The notes: generated by a model from the letters alone, not told the origin. DNA of 37,592 nt from Bacteroides sp. (GCF_030151085.1 NZ_JASLER010000033.1:1-37592), one strand, 5' to 3'; positions 16,242-26,376 are shown, numbered from the stretch's first letter. Program-made: numbers and translations.

Positions 16242-18578
16242 TTATTCGCTCTTGATACTTTTCACAGGGTTTTCATTAGCAATATGCCAAGTACGCAATA
16301 TGATGCAAGCCGCTATTATTACCAATAAAAATATAATAACTACTGCAAATGCTCCGGGACTTACGTGTACTTGTTCCTTAAAACTATCCAACCAACGGTA
16401 ACCGAAGATATAAGCGCACAGAGCTCCTAAACAAACTCCCGGAATTGCAATCCAAGTGATTTCTCTAGTCAACAGACGAATAATGCTTCCTGCCTCAGCA
16501 CCATTTACCTTACGGATGGCTATCTCCTTACTACGACGACGTACCTCATCATTCACATAACCCAATAAACCCATCAAAGTAATGAAGAAGATGGAACAAC
16601 TAGCCAGTACCACTACATCACGGAAACGACGGACATCAATATACTGCTCTTCTAAGCTCTTCTCTAAAGAAGTGAATACAACATCATCTGTAGGAAATAT
16701 TTCCTGCATCGTGCGATTGAGTGCTGCAAGGTTTTCCTCAAAAGGTTCTTTCAGACGTATATAATGTGTACATCCCCAATTCTCTTTGACTACCAAAACA
16801 ATGGGCGACTGTTCTTCAAAAGCACTATTGATAGGATAATCTTCCATTACCCCTACTACAGTGAATTTAGTACCGGCCCAAGTTGCTACACGACCTACCA
16901 CATTACCAGTCCACCCCGCCTGGCGAACAAAGCTTTGATTAACAATCAACTCATTATTATCAGCCCATGTACTCTCACTATTTTTTGCAGAAGAAAAGTT
17001 ATTTCCTTCTATTAACTTGATCTTCATCATGGGCAAGAAACTACGGGTTACCCAATCAAGTCGAGTGTTTACTTTATGTCCATCGCCTGTATCAAATGTA
17101 TCACCACTATATCCTTCGATAATGAGCTGGCTTGAACAAGTATAGCTTTCAACCATAGGTAGACCACTAAAAAGCGTAACCCTGTTTTCATAATCACCTC
17201 CTACATCTGCCCAACACGTTACCACTCGTGCAGGATCGTATTTCAGAGGACGATTGACGACCATGTTATATTGGTATACAACCACCAATAAGAAACAAAA
17301 TATAAACGAAACTCCTATAAACTGAATGAATAGCAACGGACGTTTCCATGAAGTATTACGTTCGGTATAACGGCGAAATACTTGTGTAACCGGTATCGAT
17401 GAAAATATCCAGGCAGGCAATATACCTGCCAATAGCAAAACAAATAGAATCACAGCTCCGGGCACCCATAAGTTTTGTACTGTAAAAAGCGATACAAGCT
17501 TGGCTGCTGCCATTTCCTCCACAAAATCATGGAAAAGATACATCAATCCGCCGGTCAGACAAACAGAAACCAATATCAATAGGATTGTTTCATTCAGGAA
17601 CAGACCAAATATTGTACCATTTGCCGCTCCATTACATTTATGCACTCCTACTTCTTTGGCACGACGTGCTAAAGAAGATAAGGAGATCAACACATAGTTG
17701 AAAGCAGCTATCAGTAAAATAGCTATCGCCAGAATGGTCATTACTACAATCATTGTGCTGACAGTAGCATTCTCTGTATGCAAATCCACCAAAGGTCGGA
17801 AATCAATAGTACATTTATTATTAAGGTCTTTATTAAAATTGGGCAAATACTTCTTTATCATTTCCGGCACTCGTGCTTCTACGAACGGAATATCTTTCTC
17901 CGGATTCTTGAAACGGATCAGAGAAGCATAGCTGATATCAAATCCCCACCCGGCTCGTTCGTTGTTCCAAAAATGATTCATGGAAGCCACTACATGAAAA
18001 GGCACTTCCGTATTTTCCGGTAAATCTTCGAAGATACCACGAACGGTTACCGGTGCCTTTTTTTCAAGATACAATTGTTTGCCAATAACCGTGGACAACT
18101 CGGCTCCTTCACGTATTTTATCCGCCAATGAACGTGAGATAAATATATTTTCCACCGCTTTCAAATCTTCCGGATTACCTGCCAGCACTTTGATTCCCAT
18201 AGTGGAAAAAAGATGGTTATCAGCATAAATAGTACGTTGCGACAGTCGTGCACTTCCATGATAATAGATCATTTCCCAAGAATCGCGCCAAACAGTTGCG
18301 TCTTCTACCTGTTCGGGAAAGTTCTCACGCATAGCTTCTGAAAAAGTCCCATACATATATGGAGCACCTTCACCCGGCACACCATTCAATATATCAGTCA
18401 TATAAGCTAAATAAAGTTGTTCCGGTTTGTCGGAAAAACGATTAAAACTTAACTGAAAAGCGACGCAGGCAAATAGTAAGATACCGATGAAAAGGCCAAG
18501 CGTTAACGAAATAGTCTTGGTCAGGTTATTACTACGCCCACGCAGCAACATTAAAATGCTATAGTAAAGTTGTCTCAT
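16242..18578 (-). CDS. FtsX/MacB-type ABC permease (fourth permease of the operon)
   Basis: 778 aa membrane protein with two repeated halves. TM1 (about 22-43) is followed by a periplasmic MacB_PCD-like domain of about 230 aa, then three helices (about 275-300, 325-350, 370-395). TM5 (about 425-445) is followed by a second periplasmic domain and three more helices (about 660-685, 705-730, 740-765). Cytoplasmic coupling motifs RAKEVGVHKCNGA and RSKEIAIRKVNGAEA follow the second and sixth helices. It should work with an ATPase to move or expel a substrate across the envelope by mechanotransmission, as in MacB or LolCE. It is 28 nt downstream of the preceding permease and last in the operon, AT-richer than the two genes before it. 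Substrate unknown. Confidence 0.92.
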   Translation of the reverse strand: MRQLYYSILMLLRGRSNNLTKTISLTLGLFIGILLFACVAFQLSFNRFSDKPEQLYLAYMTDILNGVPGEGAPYMYGTFSEAMRENFPEQVEDATVWRDSWEMIYYHGSARLSQRTIYADNHLFSTMGIKVLAGNPEDLKAVENIFISRSLADKIREGAELSTVIGKQLYLEKKAPVTVRGIFEDLPENTEVPFHVVASMNHFWNNERAGWGFDISYASLIRFKNPEKDIPFVEARVPEMIKKYLPNFNKDLNNKCTIDFRPLVDLHTENATVSTMIVVMTILAIAILLIAAFNYVLISLSSLARRAKEVGVHKCNGAANGTIFGLFLNETILLILVSVCLTGGLMYLFHDFVEEMAAAKLVSLFTVQNLWVPGAVILFVLLLAGILPAWIFSSIPVTQVFRRYTERNTSWKRPLLFIQFIGVSFIFCFLLVVVYQYNMVVNRPLKYDPARVVTCWADVGGDYENRVTLFSGLPMVESYTCSSQLIIEGYSGDTFDTGDGHKVNTRLDWVTRSFLPMMKIKLIEGNNFSSAKNSESTWADNNELIVNQSFVRQAGWTGNVVGRVATWAGTKFTVVGVMEDYPINSAFEEQSPIVLVVKENWGCTHYIRLKEPFEENLAALNRTMQEIFPTDDVVFTSLEKSLEEQYIDVRRFRDVVVLASCSIFFITLMGLLGYVNDEVRRRSKEIAIRKVNGAEAGSIIRLLTREITWIAIPGVCLGALCAYIFGYRWLDSFKEQVHVSPGAFAVVIIFLLVIIAACIILRTWHIANENPVKSIKSE

Positions 18579-18606
18579 TTATCAATTCCAAATATTAATT
18601 ATACTC

Positions 18607-20928
18607 TTATTCACTCTTGATGCTCTTCACCGGATTTTCGTTGGCAATGCGCCAAGCTTTAACTACCACTATCAGCACAATGAGCATCAGCAGGCAAATG
18701 CCCACCCCGAAGAACCAAAATGGTGAAAGTAAGGCACTATCCGGAAACTGCTGCATCCAGACACCGGAAACATACCAAGACGAAACAATACCTATCACTA
18801 CTGCACCGAAAGCAATTTTCAGTATGCCGATAGAGAGCATCCGCAGGATAGAAGAAGCTTCTGCTCCGTTCACTTTGCGAACCGCTATCTCCTTGCTGCG
18901 CCGCTGTGTTTCGTCGCTGACATAACCTATCAGGCCTAGCAGTACAATAAGTAGAATGCAGCCGGAAGTTACAGTCACGATATTGCGGAAATGCGACACG
19001 CTTTCGTTCAGCTTTTCCCGTACTTCCTGATAGGTGTCAAACTCTAAAGCATTATCAGGATAAGCCTCCTTAACAAAATCGTTAAGCTTCTTCAGATTCT
19101 CCTCTACAGGTTCCTTCAAGCGTACATTGAAAAAACGATCACGGTAGTTCAGAATAAAAGCAGTACAAGTCTGTTCGCTAAAGAATCCCATATTGCGCAC
19201 ATCGTCTACTACGCCTACAATGGTGGATTGCTCCTGCAGATGTGCCCACGAAGGGTCTACCGGCAACTTCCGTCCTATCACATCGTTCTGCCATTTCATG
19301 GTTTCTACTGTCTCTTTACCTACCACAGCCTCACCAATATGTTGCGGCCAGGAGCCTTCCAAAAGTTTCAATCCTGTTACCTTCGGGAAATCCTTATCTA
19401 TAAGTATGAAGTGAAGCGGGCAGATGAAATTGCCCTGCACATCGGTCAGACGACTGGTGTTGTAATGTTGCAACAGCGAATGGCTGCTACACGCCACCGC
19501 CTCCACGTATGGTTGCCTTTTCATAGCATCCGCTATCCCTTCGCTTTTTTCTATCCTCCCGCTTGCCATACCCACAACCAGCCGTTCGGTATGAAACCCC
19601 ACACTGCGGTCCATCACCTCCTTATATTGCCACGCCGTAGTGAGCAACATTCCCAAAATGAAAGCCATTCCTGCAAACTGCACAAAAAGTAGCCCACGCT
19701 TCCACGAACGTTTGCCCTCCGTATATCGGCGAAACACCTGCGTAACAGGAATACGGGCATACATACGTCCAGGCAACACACCTGCTACCACAAAGAGCAG
19801 TAACACCGTAAGTAACGGTACGTAAAGGTTCTGCCACGTAAACAAGTCTGCCAGACGGTAGCCCAGCATGTTCTCTATCCAATCACTGAAGAGATGCATC
19901 AGCAACAGGCAAGCCAAGAGGGACACGAATATCAACAGCCCCGTTTCCCATAAAAACATGCCCAATATGTGTCCCTCGCCGGCACCGCTGCACTTATGCA
20001 CACCCACCGTCTTAGCACGTCTGCTCATAGAAGCAATAGCAGCCAGTACATAGTTCATGATAGACACAAAGAAGATGGAGAAGCCCAGCACTCCCATAAT
20101 GACCAGTTTGCGCTGTGTGTCAGGAAGATTTCGATAAATTTCACGCAATGGAACCACACTGTATTCCGTTATTACCGACTCACCTAAATGAGGGTCGGTG
20201 TATTGTTCCACGGCTTTCTGTACTCGCCGGTTCATGACATCCACATCACTCGCCTGCTTCAGACGAAAAAGAATATTATACATATTGTTTGTTCCCCATG
20301 TACCCATTCCATATCCCCAGTCCATCACTGCTATAGAGAGTAGAATGTCGTGGGGCAGCATAGTGTTTCGTGGCAAATCCTGATAGATACCCCTGATAGT
20401 GACATTGAACATTTTTTCTACGGAAAGCTCCTTACCAATGGGATCTTCGTCCCCAAAGACACGGCGCGCCATGCTTTGCGAAATAAAAGCATTCTGCATC
20501 ACCCCCAAGTCATGCGGGTCACCCTTCAGTACCTGTACCCCAGTGGTACGAAAATAGAGCGTATCGACGCACAGCATGGGCACTACCTCCAGCTTCTTGT
20601 CCTCCTTGTAGAGGGTAGATTGCCAAAAGTTGGAAGTCAGGCTTGCACACTCCACTTGTTCGGGAAGTGCTTCCCACAAGTCGGCTGCAGCCGGGCGATA
20701 AGTTCCGTAATTATAGTCCTGATTCGGTATCCCATCTTTCGAATCGCGCATACGAAGCATTACAAGCCGATCTGGTTCTTGGTAGAAATTTTCGTAGCTC
20801 AGTTCGAAAGCAATCTGAGAAAAGAGCAGAATACCCACCAATAGCCCCAGCGTTAGGGAGATCAGCTTTACGAGGTTCCCTCCGCGTCCACGAAGCAATG
20901 TTTGAATAATATAATATAAATGCCTCAT
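18607..20928 (-). CDS. FtsX/MacB-type ABC permease (third permease of the operon)
   Basis: 773 aa paralogue of the neighbouring permeases with the same 1+3+1+3 helix plan and two large periplasmic domains. Shared signatures are the N-terminal LLRGRGGNLVKLISLTLGL, the central IPVTQVFRRYTEGKRSWKRGLLF, the coupling motifs RAKTVGVHKCSGAGEG and RSKEIAVRKVNGAEASS, and the C-terminal IANENPVKSIKSE. The periplasmic parts are clearly diverged from the paralogues, so ligand or partner specificity may differ. The start is ATG, 7 nt after the preceding permease stop. The DNA is noticeably richer in G+C than the first and last permease genes. It lacks its own ATPase domain and must use the operon ATPase or another one. 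Confidence 0.92.
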   Translation of the reverse strand: MRHLYYIIQTLLRGRGGNLVKLISLTLGLLVGILLFSQIAFELSYENFYQEPDRLVMLRMRDSKDGIPNQDYNYGTYRPAAADLWEALPEQVECASLTSNFWQSTLYKEDKKLEVVPMLCVDTLYFRTTGVQVLKGDPHDLGVMQNAFISQSMARRVFGDEDPIGKELSVEKMFNVTIRGIYQDLPRNTMLPHDILLSIAVMDWGYGMGTWGTNNMYNILFRLKQASDVDVMNRRVQKAVEQYTDPHLGESVITEYSVVPLREIYRNLPDTQRKLVIMGVLGFSIFFVSIMNYVLAAIASMSRRAKTVGVHKCSGAGEGHILGMFLWETGLLIFVSLLACLLLMHLFSDWIENMLGYRLADLFTWQNLYVPLLTVLLLFVVAGVLPGRMYARIPVTQVFRRYTEGKRSWKRGLLFVQFAGMAFILGMLLTTAWQYKEVMDRSVGFHTERLVVGMASGRIEKSEGIADAMKRQPYVEAVACSSHSLLQHYNTSRLTDVQGNFICPLHFILIDKDFPKVTGLKLLEGSWPQHIGEAVVGKETVETMKWQNDVIGRKLPVDPSWAHLQEQSTIVGVVDDVRNMGFFSEQTCTAFILNYRDRFFNVRLKEPVEENLKKLNDFVKEAYPDNALEFDTYQEVREKLNESVSHFRNIVTVTSGCILLIVLLGLIGYVSDETQRRSKEIAVRKVNGAEASSILRMLSIGILKIAFGAVVIGIVSSWYVSGVWMQQFPDSALLSPFWFFGVGICLLMLIVLIVVVKAWRIANENPVKSIKSE

Positions 20929-20935
20929 AATACGT

Positions 20936-23209
20936 TTATTCGTTTTTAATTCTATTCACAGGGTTTTCACACGCAATACCCCAAGTCTTCACTATCACGC
21001 AAAGCGCAATAAATATCAGCAGACAGACGGCTATAACGATATACCACCACACAGGCAAATGCACCGTATCGACGAACTGACTTATCCATACTTTACCTGC
21101 TTTAAACGCTCCAACCGTACCAATCACAATTGCTGGAATTGCCAGCCACAGCACATCGCGCGAAAGTAACCGAAGCACACCACCCGCCTCCGCTCCGTTT
21201 ACCTTGCGGATAGCTATCTCCTTGGAACGCAGACGGATTTCATCGTTAACGTAGCCAATAAGTCCCATGAGAAGAATGAACAGGATGGTGACGGACGCCA
21301 GTAACACAATGCAACAAAAGATAAGAACAGCCCTCGAACTACCTCGTATGATATCGTCCAACGAGTAGAATTCTACATCCCCCGCGGGATAGACTTGTTT
21401 CATTTCCTCATTAAGTTTTATCCTGTTCTCGGTAAATGGTTCCTTGAGGCGAACATGCACACAAGATCCCACGCCCTTTTCCCAAGTAATCATAATGGGT
21501 GATTCGTCATCTTCGGGGACGGAATAAAAGCTGAAACCTTCGAGCAACCCCACTACAACGCCAAAACCATTCAGTTGCTCGCCTATGCCGTCTCCCGGCC
21601 ATTTCATCAGTTCCACAAACTTGCGGTTAACCAGTAATTGTCCGTCGCCCGACAGATTTTTACCCGCCGCCAAACGCAGTTCCATGAACGGAAGGAAATC
21701 TTTGTCGAAGGCAGTTCCGCGAGGATGGCAAACCATGTTTCCCTGACTGTCTCTCACTTCATAAGGAGAGACGAACCCACCCAGCGTATTACCCGCCGAA
21801 GCCACAGACTCTACATAAGGAAGTCCCCTAAGAACACTGCACAGATTGTTGGGATTGTCCAGCACTTGCCGGGTAAAGACCACCCGCTCCGAACGATAAC
21901 CACGATCCCGGTTGGTTACGTAGCTATATTGAGCAAGCACCACCAGCAGCATGCCCACAACAAACGCAGCAAATCCAAACTGCACGAACAGCAATACCCG
22001 CTTCCAACCCGTACGACCGGCGATGTAACGTTTAAATACTTGCGTCACCGGTATACGCGAGAACAATATGCCGGGCAGGAATCCACCTATAAAAAACAGC
22101 ACTAGCACCACCGTAAGTGGCACCCATAGATTACTCCATGCAAACAGCTCATTGAGCGGCACAGCCACCAATTCCTCTACTGCCTCACTGAAAGCGTACA
22201 CCAGCAAACCTATCAGGAGCAATGCCAAGGCAATCACTAACGCCGTCTCCGTAAGGAACATGGAAAAGATGCTACGGTCGGAAGCCCCGCTACACTTATG
22301 CACACCAATGGCTTTGGCTCTACTCGAAAGTGAGGCAATGGAGATGAGTACGTAGTTCAATGCCGTGGTGAAAAGCAACACCACACCCAAGAGAGCCATG
22401 ATCCAAATCATCTTCTTCACCTCTGGTTGAGAGGTATGAAGGCTACGAATAGGATTGATATGTGTATATTCCCCCGTCCCGCTTTTCGTCTGAATGACAG
22501 GTGTAAGGCGCTCATTCAAGGCAGCTACATTCGCCGAAGGGCGTAGGCGTACAAAGCCTCGAAAGTTTCCACCGCTATTCCACCCTAAATGCATATTCGT
22601 GTATGCGGCAAGACTAGCGATGGAAACCACCGCCTGAGGCGCAAACAAGGAAGTGTTGGACGGCACATCGGCAAAGATTCCCTTCACCAGCAGAGGTGTT
22701 TTTCGATTGTCAATCACATAAATGATCGTCTTGCCCAAAGGCGACTCGTTGCCAAAGGTTTCTTGCGCAGCGGTATGCGAGAGGAATATCGCACTGGGGT
22801 TGGCTAAATCCTGCGGATTCCCTTCGAGCACATCCAGTCCTAATGTGGCAAAAAAGAGCGTGTCGCCCATGATGGTGGATAAATACAGACTGCGGCTACC
22901 CAAATAATACCTATCATTGGCATGGGTATAACAAGTGGTAACACTTTCCACCTCTTCGGGGAACTCCTCGCCGATGCATCCGGATATAGCGTAACTGGTG
23001 AAACGGCTTGTAATTGTCTTGTCAAGATGAGTTCCAACAAAGTAGATATGTTGGGACTCGCGCCAGAAACTGTCATAACTAAGCTCGTAGGCAATACGGG
23101 CAAAGAGGAAGACAGAAATCATCAGTCCCAATGCCAGTGAGACAATCTTAATCGTCTGTGAACCACGTCTGCGAAGCAGGGTTTGAAGTGTATAATAGAT
23201 TTGCCTCAT
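20936..23209 (-). CDS. FtsX/MacB-type ABC permease (second permease of the operon)
   Basis: 757 aa, the shortest of the four paralogues, with the same architecture. TM1 is near residues 20-40, then a MacB_PCD-like periplasmic domain, three helices (first near 270-295), TM5 near 410-435, a second periplasmic domain, and three final helices. Coupling motifs are RAKAIGVHKCSGASDRS and RSKEIAIRKVNGAEAGG. The C-terminus reads ENPVNRIKNE instead of ENPVKSIKSE. It starts 6 nt after the ATPase stop, so it is translationally close-coupled to it and is the best candidate for that ATPase's main partner. GC-rich relative to the outer permease genes. Confidence 0.92.
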   Translation of the reverse strand: MRQIYYTLQTLLRRRGSQTIKIVSLALGLMISVFLFARIAYELSYDSFWRESQHIYFVGTHLDKTITSRFTSYAISGCIGEEFPEEVESVTTCYTHANDRYYLGSRSLYLSTIMGDTLFFATLGLDVLEGNPQDLANPSAIFLSHTAAQETFGNESPLGKTIIYVIDNRKTPLLVKGIFADVPSNTSLFAPQAVVSIASLAAYTNMHLGWNSGGNFRGFVRLRPSANVAALNERLTPVIQTKSGTGEYTHINPIRSLHTSQPEVKKMIWIMALLGVVLLFTTALNYVLISIASLSSRAKAIGVHKCSGASDRSIFSMFLTETALVIALALLLIGLLVYAFSEAVEELVAVPLNELFAWSNLWVPLTVVLVLFFIGGFLPGILFSRIPVTQVFKRYIAGRTGWKRVLLFVQFGFAAFVVGMLLVVLAQYSYVTNRDRGYRSERVVFTRQVLDNPNNLCSVLRGLPYVESVASAGNTLGGFVSPYEVRDSQGNMVCHPRGTAFDKDFLPFMELRLAAGKNLSGDGQLLVNRKFVELMKWPGDGIGEQLNGFGVVVGLLEGFSFYSVPEDDESPIMITWEKGVGSCVHVRLKEPFTENRIKLNEEMKQVYPAGDVEFYSLDDIIRGSSRAVLIFCCIVLLASVTILFILLMGLIGYVNDEIRLRSKEIAIRKVNGAEAGGVLRLLSRDVLWLAIPAIVIGTVGAFKAGKVWISQFVDTVHLPVWWYIVIAVCLLIFIALCVIVKTWGIACENPVNRIKNE

Positions 23210-23215
23210 AGCTTT

Positions 23216-23899
23216 TTACATTCCCTGTGTAGCCACACTTGCCACTACGCTACCATCGAAAAGGTGTATCGTGCGGTGTGCAAAGCTTGCATCATGCTGG
23301 CTGTGTGTCACCATGATAATGGTGGTTCCTTCCTTATTCAGTTCCGTCAAGAGGTTCATCACTTCTGCTCCATTCTTAGAGTCGAGGTTACCGGTAGGTT
23401 CATCGGCAAGGATCAGTTTTGGATTGGTTACTACCGCACGGGCAATGGCTACACGTTGCTGCTGACCACCGGAGAGTTGTTGTGGGAAGTGCTTGGCACG
23501 ATGGCTGATATTCATCCGTTTCAGAATATCCTCTACCATACGCTTGCGCTCGCTACCTTTGATGCCGAGATAGGTTAAAGGGAGTTCTACGTTCTCATAA
23601 ACATTCAATTCATCTATCAAGTTAAAGCTCTGGAATACAAAACCCAATTTACCCTTACGGACACGAGTACGTTCCTTCTCCTTTAAATCTCCTACTTCTT
23701 GACCAAGTAGTTTGTAACTACCTTCTGTAGGATTATCCAGTAGACCGAGTATATTTAATAAGGTAGACTTACCGCAACCCGATGGTCCCATAATGGCTAC
23801 AAACTCTCCTTCTTTTACTTCGATATTTACGTGATTCAACGCTACTGTTTCTACTTCTGAAGTGCGGAATACTTTGCTGATGTTGTTAATTTCAATCAT
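23216..23899 (-). CDS. ABC transporter ATPase, LolD/MacB type
   Basis: 227 aa single ATPase domain. Walker A GPSGCGKS is at 38-45, the Q-loop Gln near 90 in FVFQSFNLI, the signature LSGGQQQR at 142-149, Walker B LILADE at 162-167 followed by PTGNLDS, and the H-loop His at 199. The ADEPTGNLDS and SFNLIDELNVYENVELPL patterns place it in the LolD/MacB/FtsE group that powers FtsX-fold permeases. It is the only ATPase in a transcript that encodes four permeases, so it may serve all of them. It lies 53 nt after the first permease and 6 nt before the second. Confidence 0.95.
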   Translation of the reverse strand: MIEINNISKVFRTSEVETVALNHVNIEVKEGEFVAIMGPSGCGKSTLLNILGLLDNPTEGSYKLLGQEVGDLKEKERTRVRKGKLGFVFQSFNLIDELNVYENVELPLTYLGIKGSERKRMVEDILKRMNISHRAKHFPQQLSGGQQQRVAIARAVVTNPKLILADEPTGNLDSKNGAEVMNLLTELNKEGTTIIMVTHSQHDASFAHRTIHLFDGSVVASVATQGM

Positions 23900-23952
23900 G
23901 ATGTTTATTATTTATATTATTACTAATTCTATTACTTATAAATTAAAATTGA

Positions 23953-26265
23953 TTACTCGCTTTTAATACTGTTTACAGGGTTCTCGTTAGCTATCTTCCA
24001 AGACTTCCAAAGTACACAACCAATGATAACAACCAGATTTACTATTACTGACAACAGATATACAACTGGATTAATTGGAACTCGTTCTGCAAACTGATCC
24101 ATCCATATTCCATTAATATACCATGCACCCAGTGTACCCGCCACAACAGCCGGCACTGCCACATAAAGTACATCTTTCGATAACAATTCCAACACACTCG
24201 AAACCTCTGCCCCATTCACTTTACGGATAGCAATTTCTTTGCTACGACGACGTACTTCATCGCTCGTATATCCAATCAAGCCCATTAGCATAATGAAGAA
24301 CATTGTTACTGCTGATAATAAAGTGGCATTCCTGAACACACGAACCGGATTATAGCTGTTAGTCATAGATTGCTCCATTGAACTGAAGCTAACCGTTCTT
24401 TCGGGAAATGCACTTGCAGCTTCCTCATTCAATTTACGCAGATTCTCGATAAATGGTTCCTTCAGGCGTATGTGAGCACATTCATGAAAATAACTATAGT
24501 GGTGCATAATCAGTGGCTTCTGCTCACTGTAGAAACTTCCCAAATGGAAATCTTTCAACAATCCTACCACTTTATAAGTATCTCCTTCAGCGTAAACAGT
24601 ACGACCTATCACCTCTTTGCCCCAACGCATCCATTCAGCAAAAGTTTCATTCACCACTACCTCATTCTTATCACGTGACATGCGCCCGGTTTTCATTGTC
24701 ATCCCCATCATAACCGGATAATCCTCCATTGCTCCAAGATAACGGGAAGAAAAAAGCTTCTTTCCACTCTCATCCATTATCATCATACCATTTAAACCAA
24801 TAAACGGAGGATTACTTGCCGATGATACCGCTTCTACATAAGGCAGATTCTGCAAGAAATGAAGAGCAGCATCACTTTCACTCCTATCGTCAATATGTAG
24901 ATAACTGCAAGCTACCCTTTTTGCATTATACCCTGTGTCTTTATTCAACACATACTGATATTGTGCCATTACTACATACATCAATCCACAAATAAAGGCC
25001 ACTCCTGCAAACTGGATGAACAGTAAAGGACGTTTCCAACCTTTTTTCCCCTCGGTGTAACGGCGAAAGACTTGTGTAACAGGAATACGAGCAAAGACAC
25101 GTCCTGGTAATACGCCTCCTATCAAAAACAACATTCCTATCACAGCCAACGGTACCCAGATGCGGTCAAGTGTAAAAAGAACTTCCAGTTTGGTACAGAT
25201 AGTATCTTCTATGAATTCACTGAAATTAAAAAAAATCAGCACCATCAGTAGCAATGCTGCCAAAATAACAATGCCAGTTTCAATTATAAACATTCCGAAA
25301 ACCGTACTTCCATTGGCTCCACTGCACTTATGTACACCAACTGATTTAGCCCGATAGGTGAGCGAAGAAATAGAAATCAGCACATAATTCAATGCCGCTA
25401 TAAATAGAATAGCAAAACCCAAAATACTCATTATTTTGCTCATCCGCATTACATCATCACTTTTGCTATACGTATCACGAATAGGATGGATAACCGCAGT
25501 ATAGTTAAAGGTCTTTTTATCTTCAGCCGGACGATACTTCTGTATCATGGCATCCAAACGAGTATGTACGGTCTCTTTATCTGCTCCCGGACGGAAACGA
25601 ATGTACTCAAACCAACTGTCTCCACCACTCCACGAATATGAGTCACGACCATAACGACTAAAAATTGTTGGCAGTGAAATGACGGCTTCAGGATTGACCG
25701 TTGCGTTTTCTGGTATATCTGCATACGTACCCTTCACTGTTAATTTTATCATTTTGTCGTAAGTGATAACCTTACCTATGGGATCTTCATTGCCAAACAT
25801 TTGCTGCGCCAGGCTATGACAAAGAAAGACAATGTCATTTTGTATTAAATCTTTTTCGGGGTTACCGCTCAGCACCTCTATGCCCATAGTGCGGAAGAAG
25901 AGCGAATCTGCTTGTATCTTTTTTATATCGAAACTATTGTTACCATTATATAGAGGAGAAGACATCCACCTACAGAAACTGGTAGCCGCTTCCACTTCTT
26001 TCGGAAAGTTCTCAAGTATAGCGCCCGCTACAGGTCCGAGATTCATGTCACCTTCTGTTCCTTTCTCATTTTCGGTGGAAAAGATAGAGAATATTTGATA
26101 GAGGTTATCATAGTCCTTAAAACATTTGTCAAAGCTCTGTTCAAACGCCACACGGGCAAAAAGCAGAATACTCATCGTCAGTCCTAACCCCAAAGAAATG
26201 ATTTTAATCAGATTAGAACCACGTCCTCGCAGTAAAGTCTGAATAACATAATAGAGTTGCTTCAT
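23953..26265 (-). CDS. FtsX/MacB-type ABC permease (first gene of the operon)
   Basis: 770 aa from the ATG at 26265 (MKQLYYVIQTLLRGRGSN), which aligns with the starts of its three paralogues. An in-frame ATG 51 nt upstream lies inside the sigma-54 promoter and is rejected. Same plan of eight helices and two MacB_PCD-like periplasmic domains. Coupling motifs are RAKSVGVHKCSGANGS and RSKEIAIRKVNGAEVSS, the central motif is IPVTQVFRRYTEGKKGWKRPLLF, and the C-terminus is IANENPVNSIKSE. Being first, it sits directly behind the sigma-54 promoter with a leader of about 27 nt. It probably forms the complex with the downstream ATPase and either itself or another paralogue. Substrate unknown. Confidence 0.93.
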   Translation of the reverse strand: MKQLYYVIQTLLRGRGSNLIKIISLGLGLTMSILLFARVAFEQSFDKCFKDYDNLYQIFSIFSTENEKGTEGDMNLGPVAGAILENFPKEVEAATSFCRWMSSPLYNGNNSFDIKKIQADSLFFRTMGIEVLSGNPEKDLIQNDIVFLCHSLAQQMFGNEDPIGKVITYDKMIKLTVKGTYADIPENATVNPEAVISLPTIFSRYGRDSYSWSGGDSWFEYIRFRPGADKETVHTRLDAMIQKYRPAEDKKTFNYTAVIHPIRDTYSKSDDVMRMSKIMSILGFAILFIAALNYVLISISSLTYRAKSVGVHKCSGANGSTVFGMFIIETGIVILAALLLMVLIFFNFSEFIEDTICTKLEVLFTLDRIWVPLAVIGMLFLIGGVLPGRVFARIPVTQVFRRYTEGKKGWKRPLLFIQFAGVAFICGLMYVVMAQYQYVLNKDTGYNAKRVACSYLHIDDRSESDAALHFLQNLPYVEAVSSASNPPFIGLNGMMIMDESGKKLFSSRYLGAMEDYPVMMGMTMKTGRMSRDKNEVVVNETFAEWMRWGKEVIGRTVYAEGDTYKVVGLLKDFHLGSFYSEQKPLIMHHYSYFHECAHIRLKEPFIENLRKLNEEAASAFPERTVSFSSMEQSMTNSYNPVRVFRNATLLSAVTMFFIMLMGLIGYTSDEVRRRSKEIAIRKVNGAEVSSVLELLSKDVLYVAVPAVVAGTLGAWYINGIWMDQFAERVPINPVVYLLSVIVNLVVIIGCVLWKSWKIANENPVNSIKSE

Positions 26266-26302
26266 TTTATTTATCGTTTTTATATATTCTTCTACCTTTA
26301 TT

Positions 26303-26320
26303 AATGCAGAAAGCATGCCA
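26303..26320 (-). promoter_or_regulatory. Sigma-54 promoter of the ABC permease operon
   Basis: The minus strand reads TTGGCATGCTTTCTGCA. This matches TGGCACG-N4-TTGCW with one mismatch in each box and has the required GG-N10-GC spacing. The predicted start is about 26292, 27 nt before the ATG. Confidence 0.8.
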
Positions 26321-26376
26321 AAACAAATAATTAGCTGATAATGAAGTAGAAATAGAATCAGGTACTTTCAGGTTAT

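Noticed and set aside
20350..22105. Long open frames opposite the permease genes (for example 20350-20844 and 21638-22105)
   Set aside because: They lie antisense to well-supported genes, have low-complexity basic or Ser/Thr-rich translations, and no recognisable domains or start signals.
16242..26265. Classical MacAB-TolC efflux operon
   Set aside because: The ATPase is a separate protein, and no HlyD-type adaptor or TolC-like channel is encoded in or near the operon.
26266..26316. Longer N-terminus for the first permease, starting at 26316
   Set aside because: That ATG is inside the -24 region of the sigma-54 promoter, and the added residues have no counterpart in the three paralogues.
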